Shown: positions 1 through 11,100 of the stretch, in pieces
How positions within the stretch are numbered: the first letter of the stretch is position 1
Layout: every line of letters starts with the position of its first letter
From: Aporrectodea caliginosa
Lineage: Eukaryota; Annelida; Clitellata; Crassiclitellata; Lumbricidae
DNA length: 64,000 bases
NCBI GenBank assembly: GCA_020284085.1
Contig: JACEVL010000128.1
Location: 2,430,829-2,494,828, forward strand
Reading direction: 5' to 3'
The notes under the pieces: generated by a model
The model's database searches: none
What the model was told of the DNA's origin: nothing
What the model saw: the letters and a program-made list of their open reading frames with translations, nothing else
Program-made: the position numbers and the translations under genes

Positions 1-149
1 AAATACTTCTGAATCTTGTTGTCATGAACAATTTTATTTCCCTCATCACCCATGTCATCGAGATATGTGTTGTCTTTGAGTTTACATTGTTGCAATCTCT
101 CCTGCCACGTACATTATGGCATCAGTGTCCTGTTGAATCTAATGCAGAA

Positions 150-681
150 ATAAACTATTGTAACTCTACTAATTGGGCTTCCTAAGGTTCACCTGTCCCC
201 TGTGCAGTCTGTCTTAAACACTAGAGCCAGATTTATTGCATGCCTTCCTCGATACTCACACATCTCCACATACATGATTAATGATCTTCACTGGCTCCCT
301 GTCTCGGCTGGAATCAAATACAAGGTCCTGCTCCTAGTTACTAAGTCCCAGCAGGGCTTAGCGCCTAAGTACCACTGTGACTTGATGTGTAAGCCGCTCT
401 CTGCACGTTCCCTCTTTGTTCTGCTGACTGGCTTGATCTCTTTGTACCTCCGTCGCGAACCTCACTAACCCAGTATCGTTCTCTTGCTGTTGTGGGTCCC
501 TCACTTTGGAATGACCTTCCCATTGCAATTTGTGGCATGATTCTGGAGGGTATTTCACCTGCATCTCTTTGCTGCTTAAAGACCTTTCTCTTTTCACGAG
601 CCTGTCACGCTGAGAGCGCTTCTGAATAGCTCTGCTGTGAGAAGCGCTGTACAAATGTTCAGATTAGATTAGATTAGATTA
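150..681 (+). mobile_element. L2/CR1-type LINE, 3' end
   Basis: Decayed C-terminal part of a LINE ORF (LHWLP-like core, HWLPVSAGIKYKVLLLV) followed by a tail GAGAAGCGCT-TACAAATGTTCAGATTA and a (GATTA)n run at 657-681. The same 3' end occurs at about 18230-18340, so both belong to one family. Frameshifts make it inactive. Confidence 0.8.
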
Positions 682-743
682 GAAGGTGGCAAATTGCAAA
701 AGCATCTGAATATTTTGCCAAAGTCATTTTCCAATAATTATAG

Positions 744-1068
744 CAGAGGTTCCCAAACTGGGGTGCATGCACATGACATGTCATTTCACGGGGTGCGACA
801 AAGAGGGAAAGTATGAATTATAAGACATGCATTGATAATACACTAAAAAAGTTTGAGCTGTCATAGGACAAGTATGGGTAAGACCATAAGATTAGAAGTT
901 TATATCCATGTAATACTGTAGGCCTGTAAGGCTAGCTTGTAAGCACAAATTTCAGTAGTAACAATTTCATGCGTGTGTCTTCAAATGTGATAATACTTTT
1001 GTAGGGGTGCGAATATTGGTCAAACATTTCCCAGGGGTGCAGGGCATAGAAAAGATTGGGAACCCCTG
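744..1068. mobile_element. hAT-like MITE
   Basis: Terminal inverted repeats CAGAGGTTCCCAA and TTGGGAACCCCTG, with GGGGTGC motifs near both ends and no coding capacity. The flanking octamers AATTATAG and AATTATTA look like a decayed 8-bp TSD. hAT assignment is from terminus form and TSD length. Confidence 0.75.
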
Positions 1069-2057
1069 AATTATTATAGCAAGAATAGTTGAATGCTAGC
1101 CTGCATTGTGGTAGAAATTAATGTTTCTTATTGAAAAATGAGGGAGTCACAGTATAACTGAGTTTGCTTTATATCGGAGCGTACTGAAACAGGTTCATCC
1201 TGCAAGTGGGTTTATAGCCAGCTGAGTATTTGTTGTACTGCTGAACGGGACTCCAAAGTGATTGGCTAGTGAGCTGATTGGTGAAGTGAAGATTGTAAAT
1301 AATGAGGAAAGTGGGACACCATCAGACCAAGCATTGCCAATGCCCTCTTGCTCAGACTGATTGCAGAGGAGCTCTAGCCAGTTTAGGAGAGTTATACAGT
1401 TGTGCTTTAAATGACGGAACTTATTTGGAGGAATATGCAAGATTTTGTTAACTAGGAAATATTGAAAATATTTCATTTTAACCATTTTATCCAAACTGCT
1501 ATATTGTTGGAGTATTTAATATGACTTTGGTTTATGTGTTAGCAGCATAGTATTGGACAAACCATTTAATTGGAATTACTGATTTTAAGTAAATTTAGCA
1601 TATTTTACCATGAAGAACTTAATAAAATACACATCAATGTCAAAAAGTATTTGATAAATTTTGTAGCCACTTTTTTACAGAGCATCTATGCAGTGGTTTG
1701 GCAAAATATCCTGGCAAGAATCCTCTGTTGCTACTGCATGAAAGCAATTGCCAAAAACTGCCTGTCATCATCGATAGTTGTTGGCTTGATATCTTTCACT
1801 TTTTCTTCTATTTGCTTCTTTTGGCAGACATATTTGCTCACTTTCTTGTAATTCATGATATGATTACTAGTTGTCATTTGATTCACTGAATGAATTAAAT
1901 ATGTAATAAAGAAAGTTTAAGATGGATAATTTTTAACAATAACTTGCCATTAAGTAAATGAAGTGATGAGTATCATGATAGTGTTTGAAATAACTAGAAC
2001 TATTATATTAGTTGTTTGCACACATTAATTTCTGTTGTTTGCTTTTGTTTTACAAAG
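1069..2057. other. intron sequence, no gene seen
   Basis: AT-rich intron. Open frames here lack codon bias or recognisable motifs. The only structured item is the inverted-repeat arm at 1557-1663. Confidence 0.6.
1557..1663 (+). repeat. inverted-repeat arm 1 flanking AMBRA1 exon a
   Basis: About 107 bp, reverse-complementary to 4159-4265 with about three mismatches by eye. The arms enclose the 59-nt exon and the TIR element at 2141-4118. They could pair in the pre-mRNA. Confidence 0.9.
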
Positions 2058-2116
2058 CCATGTGAAGTTTCTGGTCAAACAAGATCTACAGTTCTTATGG
2101 AGTTTAGTCCCAATGG
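2058..2116 (+). CDS. AMBRA1: AMBRA1 exon a (N-terminal WD40 start)
   Basis: Acceptor after ...TTTTACAAAG, donor GT at 2117 (GGgtaag). It encodes [20 protein letters not shown] and ends in phase 2. The RSTxLxxFSP motif corresponds to the vertebrate segment just before the first WD40 blade. The upstream exon carrying the DDB1-contacting N-terminus was not found in 1-2057 and probably lies outside the window. Confidence 0.85.
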
Positions 2117-5100
2117 GTAAGATGTGATACAATGTATGTACTGTATTTTCTGGACTATATGTTGCTCCTTTGTATACGTTGCAGTCACTCAAAAATGGCA
2201 AAATTTGTGTAAAATTAATATATACGTCGCATGAGTAGGCAGAGACCGAGGACCCATACACAGATAGTCAAACGCATATATGTGACCAGTAAAATGAGTC
2301 TCTAGGCACTTTTTGAAGAATTTGATTTATGTATTCCACATTATTCTATGTTAAATTACCTTCAAAATGAGCCATTACTTATCGAAATTGACCAAGTGCT
2401 GGTGGAGTTATTAAATTTTTAAACTTTCATCCTGCGAAATACAAAGTATCGGGAAACCCAGTTTTTCTGAAATTCTCTGATGCATCTCAGTTTGGCCTGA
2501 GCAAACTAAGGCTTTTGGTTTGACTCAACCAAATTAAATGAAAATTGGCACACACAGACTACTGATATTGACAAGTATATCTGCCAAACATGATTTCAAT
2601 ATTAGAAAAGATAAAAAAGTTATTTGAGACACAAATAACACGTTTATTGTGAAAAATGTGACAGCAGTAAAACATTTTCTATTTTTTAACGTTAAATCCT
2701 ATTACATCAGTTTCTAATGTAAAATTGTTGGTTAAATTTTTCACAGTTTAATTAGACTTGGCATACATAAACTGGCAAGCAAGGTAGTTATTTCTGCCAA
2801 ATTATCACACAAAAAAGCTTTAAAAAAGTAAAAATTATTCAAGTTGCAATTCATGAGCGTTCTCGAAAAAAAGATTATTTATAAAATCGGCAATGATTAT
2901 GATTTTCTGGCACCGTGTAATTTGCATTTCAGTACCGTATTTAACGCATCGGCGATTTCTTGATCCTTTCTTGCTGACATTATAATGTTTTACAGAAGAA
3001 TTATGCGGTAGAAATTAATACTCGCGCTTGAAATGAATTTAATGACCGCCGGCACCCCTGTAAACATGCGCGACCGCCGGCACCCCTGTAAACATGCGCG
3101 ACCTATAAAACTGACGAATAGCCTTGCGCCAATCAGTCACGTGATCACCGTTGCTAGGCTGGGTCTAAATTTATTTACCCTGATCCAGTTTATGGCTCAT
3201 GAATGAAGCATCTTATTGGTTGATTAACTAGGTCAGGTCGAATAAGAAATTATTCATCCGATAGAGCTATGACTAAGCTTTCCAACAATGTATTACAACC
3301 ATGAGTTCTTTCGCCAGGTGGACACTGTCAAGGCGTTTTAAATCGTACAAAAACGACTTTGTAGAGAGGTTTTATATCTTACTGGTCATTTAATTTGTAC
3401 AAATAACACATTAAAAACAACAAAATAAATTAAGTTTTAATATTTTATCGATACATTATATAATGTAGATTCCAAAAATGTAAAATTCACAAAATCAATA
3501 ATTTGAAGGGAAAACACCTTCAGAAGCGATTTGCAGCGTTCTACGTTATGCGACTTCCGACTCATTTAAGCACGTGTGCCGTTTGCAGCCATAAATATAC
3601 GGCCATTATTAGCATATACTTGCTACAAAAATTACTTTTTTGTTCAAATAAATTATATGCACTATTGAAATAATATTTTTCAGCAATTGGTGTATGTTGT
3701 GGTTTTATAGTAGCGTTAGTTATTTTGAAATTAAAGATTAAAACCTTGAATGGTGGCAACGGCGGCGGGATATATGCGACCATTATTATTATCAAATACT
3801 TGCTAAAACTCACCTTTTGTTAAAATTAAATTTCATACACTTTTGAAATAATTTTTTTCAACATTTGGTGTGTATTGTGGTTTTATAGTAGTTTTAGTTA
3901 TTTTGGAATTAAAGCTTAAAACCTTTGCTGTTTGCTTAGATTTTTTAAATGGTAAGTACTTCATTCTATGCCTGACGTAGTTGATAGGATCCAAGGATAA
4001 ATATTAACAAATAGAGCTGCAGTTAGCTATTAAACACATTGCTCAGTTCACTCCTTTATATAAGACTCCACCCGCGGCTCTCATGTAAAAACCGCAACTT
4101 ATAGCCCGAAAAATACGGTATGACTAAAATGCAACTGAACTAAGGCTATGCAAATTGGCAAAATTTATCAAATACTTTTTGACATTGATGTGTATTTTAT
4201 TAAGTTCTTCATGGTAAAATATGTTAAATTTACTTTAAATCAGTAATTCCACTTAAATGGTTTGTTTTATAGCATAATATTAGAAACATTTGTAGAATAA
4301 GTATTTACAGTATAAAAATTGTGATTTTATATGTTTAATGACAGCGACCTTTTTCAACGAGTTTTTCTGATTTCTTGCAGAAAAAGGATTGCATCAACAC
4401 ATGGTGATCACACAATACGAGTGACAGACATAAGAACTGGCAGGTGCACTCATACTCTGACTGGCCATCCTAGAACTCCATGGTGCATTGCCTTTCATCC
4501 TTCAAACAATGATATACTCGGCTCAGGATGTTTGGGAGGTGAAGTTAGAATTTGGGATCTACAGGTCTGTTATAGCCTCTTGTTTGAAAAAAATCAGTGG
4601 TTTAACCTTTACCACTCCAGTGGCCGCTGTGACCGGACAAATATAAAACCGGCTTTACTCCTATGTCCGGCCTAGGCGGACATTAGTTTGTGAAGACACT
4701 ATAGGAGCTCCTATGTATGTATGTATGTATATATGTATGATTGTATGTATGTATGTATGTATGTATGCACGTACATGTTTCTATGTATACTTACATATAT
4801 ATACATATGTGTATACATAAATATATATATATATACATATATACATACATACATATATACACATATATACATATATACACATATATACATACATACATAT
4901 ATACATATATATACACATATATACATATATATATACATATATATTCATATATATACATATATATACATGCAGACATGCATACATACATAACATCCATATA
5001 TATATACATATATATACATATATATATACAATTATACATATATATACATATATATACATATATATACATATATATACATATATATTTACACATGCATACA

Positions 5101-8100
5101 TACATACATACATACATATATATATACATATATATATATGCATATATATATATATGTATATATATACATATATATACATATATATACATATATATACACA
5201 TATACATATATACATACATAATTACATACATACATATATATATATGCATATATAAGTATATAATCATATATATACATATATATATAAATATATATACATA
5301 TATACATACATATATATGCATACATATATATATACATATACACGGTGAACGGAAAAAAACCGAACCTCTCCTATTGCTGCAATAATTTATGTAATAATTT
5401 GTACATTTTAATGAAACATGGAGAAACTTCAGTTTATAGGACATGAATCAGATAACTATCATTTGTTAGTTATAATGTGTGTTCAAAATTCCCTCCTTTG
5501 GCTTCCACACACGCACAAAGACGAGCTCGCCACTGACTAATTGCTGAATCGATTACAGCTTGATCAAATTCGTCCCATGCCTGTATTATGCGCTGACGCA
5601 GTTCTCCGACATCGCGAACCTTTGTCTTGTAAACCTTTTCTTGCATCACAGACCAGATTTTATAGTCCACCGGATTAAGGTCTGGGCTATTTGGAGGCCA
5701 AAGTGCAAGGGGTATGAAATCTGGAGGTTCGTTTGTGAGAAGTTCAACGGTCTCGCGAGCTCAGTGAGCAGGAGCACCATTTTGTAACGGATTCTTATTA
5801 CAAGTGACGTCACGGTGACGTCAGTTTCTAACTGGTATAGCGCATAATTATAAAATATAGTTAAGTCTATTGTGGGGAATAAAATAGTTTACATTTTTGG
5901 TGTTAATTTCTCTTTTTTTGTAGAGGTTCGGTTTTTTCCCGTTCACCGTGTACATATATACGTACAAATATACATACATACATACATACATTGGACCTTG
6001 ATATGTTAGACAGTGAGTATGTTGTTACGTCGTATTTACTGCAGTTTTATTCGGAGCTGGAGGGGCTGGCGCAAAAAAATATTAGGAGTGGTAAAGGTTA
6101 AGAATTTCTTATGATTCTTACATTTGTACAGTTGTTTTAGTTCTTAGTCAGATACTGATATTGACCAACTGATGTATAATGAAGTTATGAAATGTATGAT
6201 TTTTTAGCATCTGAGTAGTAAATGCCGTCCCTGTGTGTATTTAGGCCAAAACAAAATAATGGTGTGTTTCCGGTAACGCGACCGAGTCTCTTTTTTGCCG
6301 CGACTCGGAAAATTAAAAATTTTTTTTTTTTAACGGAAAATTAAAAAAACAAGCAGAGACGTTCGGAAACTAGCGGTCTTTCAATGGAAATAATGGTGCC
6401 GTAAATTACAGCAATAAAAGGGCTAAAGTGTGGAGTTTGGAGAGGGAGGTAATAGACCCGAAAGTGGTTGATTTTCTCACGGTAATTTGACAGGGTTATT
6501 TCACAAATCTGACTGCCATATTCATTGTATCAGAAATACCTATTATCGTACGTGCCATTATAAAAGTAACGCCTCCAAATAGCTATCAGCCTACTTTACA
6601 ACCTCCATAGCATTCTACTTTCGTAGCAACCAGCCTTCTTAGCAACCAAGCTTTGTAGCAAGCAGCCTCTATGTCAGCCTCATTAGCAACCAGTTTCAAA
6701 GTCAGACTTGGCCCCTTTAGCAACCGCCTTCCTTAGCAACAGTTATCCTTAGAAACTGTCCTGCTTAGCAACTGCCTTCATTAGCAACTGGTCTCCTTAA
6801 TAACCAGTCTTCGTAGCAACCAATCTTCGTAGGAAGCAGACGACGTTAGGAAACCATATTTCTTTCTATGCAGCGTTAATAATATTATAACAATAAATGG
6901 GCTCAATTTTTTCCATGGACAATTTACACACATGTATGATGTTGAGGAGATAACAGACACCGAAAAGTCAGCGATTTTCTCACGTTACCACCCATGCATA
7001 TTTCCTAAACAGCCGTTATCTGCTACACGTTTATTGTTTAATGTACATAATCCATAATTCCTTCCCAACCCCTTCCATTTCACCTTGCAAGAAAAACGAT
7101 GTCAACAAAAATGAAATAAATAAGATTGTTTTCTACAGCAGTTTGTAGGTACATTCTGCAAATAGGCATTTTTAATACTCACATAGAAAATACATACTTT
7201 ACAGCATGTACAGCTGTGTAATGCTGTGCATAAATGGGCAGTGGCGTAATTTTGGGAAATCACTGCATAAAATTATTTTACCAAAATAAAATTATTTTCC
7301 TACCTACCTACCCAGTTTTTTTAACTCTGTTACCGGAAACACACCATTATTTTTTTGGCCTTATGTATGTATCTGGCTATTTGTAAAGCACCTTTTAAGA
7401 ACCCCACAAGGGTGCTTTACATGGCAATGTACAAAGATTTAAAGACGTGCATATTAAGATGGCCTGCAATTATTTCTTGAGCTGTCTGTGATGAACTAGT
7501 TCGTAAGTTTAATGGTAGACTGTTCCAGGAGGATGGTCCTATGCACTAGAATGCATATCCCATGGTGGGATATTAGGGATGTGTCCACAGCCTCTTTTCT
7601 GCTAAACTTCTTACTTAATGGGGGCAGGCACTTTATGGCCATGTTGGCCAAGATGACTACAGCTATGTGCCCATATGATTGGCAGTTCAGTTCAGGCGCT
7701 TTCATACTTTGAAATAATGTCTGAAAACAATAGAGATTAATGGTTTTTTAAACATATGTTTCGGAAATAATTGCAGGCCATCTTAATATGCACGTCTTTA
7801 AATCTTTGTATATTGCCATGTAAAGCACCCTTGTGGGGTTCTTAAAAGGTGCTTTACAAATAGCCAGATACATACATAAGGCCAAAAAAATAATGGTGTG
7901 TTTCCGGTAACAGAGTTAAAAAAACTGGGTAGGTAGGTAGGAAAATAATTTTATTTTGGTAAAATAATTTTATGCAGTGATTTCCCAAAATTACGCCACT
8001 GCCCATTTATGCACACATTGCACAGCGGTACATGCTGTACCAAAGTATGTATTTTCTATGTGAGTATTAAAAATGCCTATTTGCAGAATGTACCTACAAA

Positions 8101-11100
8101 CTGCTGTAGAAAACAATCTTATTTATTTCATTTTGTTGACATCGTTTTTCTTGCAAGGTGAAATGGAAAGGGGTGGGGAAGGAATTATGGATTATGTACA
8201 TTAAACAATAAACGTGTAGCAGATAACGGCTGTTTAGGAAATATGCATGGGTGGTAACGTGAGAAAATCGCTGACTTTTCGGTGTCTGTTATCTCCTCAA
8301 CATCATACATGTGTGTAAATTGTCCATGGAAAAAATTGAGCCCATTTATTGGCTCCCATACCGGCCTTGCTTCGGAATTGGCTCCTATTCCGGCCTATTC
8401 ACCACTACTACGACATCACATTCCCGCAAAACGATTACACCAATTCAAATTTAAAAATAACATTTTTTAGCTTACAAAGCTATTTGTATTGCTGACTGCG
8501 TTACTCTGTTATTATCTTATCGACAGTTTGCATTAACCAAGTCATGACTATTTCTGACTAGTAGGCTTCAGGAAATGAAAAATCTCCTGATCAGTTCTCA
8601 AGTTCTTAACATCACCTGGATTTATTGCCGGCTCATTCCCCATTACCACGGTATTACCGCGAGAGTAAACCCCATTACCGCAATTGTTGTCCTCATTACC
8701 GCGGTATTACTGCAATTGTTGTCCCCATTACCGCGGGATTTACCGCGGTTGCCGCGGTTTCCACGCGGTGAAATTCCCCATGTCACTCTCTAGTAGTGAG
8801 TACAATGTTCAGAATAAGCCACGTGTTTGATGAAGAGCGAATTCTACATTTGCTGAAGGTGCATACTATTCAAAGTCAGCATCAGAGATGGCACTAGTCG
8901 TCGTCATGGTCATGGTCAGCGTCTAGATCAGTGCTGTCCAACCTTTTTGACACCGCGGGCCACAGAAAAGTTATCCTTGAAGACAAGGGCCGCACCAGTA
9001 AATTCAAACGCAACGACTAAAATTTATTGAAAATTAGTAACTGTATTTAAATTAATTATGGAGTTGTCATAATGAATGCGCCGTGGGAACTGGATTTTGT
9101 GTTCACATTGTCAAATGATAAGCCAAGTTACGAATGAATAGCTATGCAAGTAGGCCAGTGACTTTGTCTTTTACTTCATGTTTACAGAAATTGGAAATAT
9201 TTTGCGAGCTCGGGCGGGCCACTTAGAATCAGCCGGCGGGCCGCATGCGGCCCGCGGGCCGCAGGTTGGACAGCACTGGTCTAGATGATCATGTCGGCAG
9301 GATATCTCACAGCCAGTCAATATCAGCTTCTGATGATAACCACTGGAACTGGCAAAAGCATTTATCATAACGGATATTACATTTACTGGGACATATGATG
9401 CAGAGGGTTTCAGACTGTACCTTGCATAAGCAAGGTACAGGTACTGAGTTGATTGCACAGCATGCGAACTTACCTGACATTATAGTTGCACCAGGTTCTG
9501 ATAGACACCTTCTTTCATACTCAAGCAATTTTTATCAAACTCACATGTCAGACAAAGGGACAGATTCTGTGCCAAGAATAAAAACTCAGAGACTGGCAGA
9601 TACAGCCTGTGCGAGAAATGCACTAACCATCCTTTGACATTGCAAGAGTGCTATGTAAATTAGCTTTTGTTCACAATTAGATATACATTTTAGAGCCAGA
9701 GGTGTGCTGATTCAGAAAATATATATTCTACAATACTTAACAATAACCCTTGTTGTGCTTTTGTCATTCTACCATGTGTTCCGTCAATTTACTTATTTTC
9801 AGAAAAACAATTCAGGCGGGAAAATGTATTGTATTGTATTTATAAATTTATAAAGTGTCTTCACCCAATCAGAGGCACTCGGGTTAATGTAAGACCAATC
9901 TAATCTGCTCCAGTAACCACTATCATAATTTCAGAGACATCAGTCAATGCTTGCTTCAAGTGAAATGGCCATAAAATATCATAATCCATTATAGAAGCCA
10001 GGTGAAAATCTGATAGATCTGGGAAACCAAAAGCAGGCTTCAGTGGGTATACAAGTTGAAAGAGATGAGTCTTTAGTGTAAGGTCGTGGATAGAGTCACG
10101 CCCGACGTGAGTCTATACACAGGACTTGAATCACGCCCGCCACACAATTGGCCAATGCATGTCACATGATTTTGTGGACGTGAAAGGAACCGACGAATAA
10201 ACAATCCCGAATGCGGTGGAAGATTGTTGACCATGTTTTCTAATGACGACACTAACCCTAACCGAACCTAACGGCGCATAACCTGGCCCTAACCGAAACT
10301 CACGACGTCGAACCTCACCCTAACCGACCCTCACGACACCGAACCTGACTAAATGACCCTCAAGATGTACGCCATTTGAAAGTTCACGTGATATGCTTAA
10401 GCCAATAGCGAGATGGGCGTGAATGTAGTTGCTTGGATTCCGCTCATGTCCGGGGCGTGAACGGATCCACTACGTTAGTTTAAACCTGAATGACATCAAG
10501 GATTGACAGTGACCTGAATTTGGCAGTGAATTCCAAAGCTTTAGACCAGCGACTAAAAATGCCCGAGAGTCCAACACGGTTTTGGTGCAGGACACCTCAA
10601 GATACCTCATTGATCCGAGTGCAATACCGATACTTTTTACTGTAGTACTAAATGGTTGAACAATTGCTGTGCTGCATAACTTTAATGAACTTGTTTCTAA
10701 AAATGGGGTTACAGAAGTAGATGTGTTTTTATATTTCTACACATTTCTCTTTGACAGGGTGGAGGCAGCGAAGTTTGGCATTCAGATGACACCCTAAGCA
10801 TTGCGTCATTGACATTCCATCCATCCGATAACGTTGTTGTTTTTGCAGTCTCCAACAAACTTCATTTCTGGGATTGGACCAGATCTGAGCCATTTGCTGT
10901 CTGTGAAACAGCTCATGATTTTGAGAAAATCAGGTAAGATGAATATGGCTCAAAATGTGTTATTTAGGCAAAAATTTCTGCATGTTTAATTTCACTGGGC
11001 ACTTTCAATAAGAAAAGATAATGGTGTAGATAGCACACTTGCTTACACACATGCTTATACATGTCTGTATGTGGCCTGCTGGAAGATGAGGTACTTACAA

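Larger units (their letters stand above)
4606..6097. mobile_element. piggyBac-like nonautonomous element
   Basis: 13-bp perfect TIRs (CCTTTACCACTCC) flanked on both sides by TTAA (4602-4605, 6098-6101), the piggyBac target duplication. The interior is an ATGT/ATAC microsatellite interrupted by a mariner. No piggyBac transposase is present. Confidence 0.8.

Noticed and set aside
4711..5444. Long Tyr/Ile/Met/Cys open frames on both strands
   Set aside because: They are translations of the ATGT/ATAC microsatellite, open in several frames at once.
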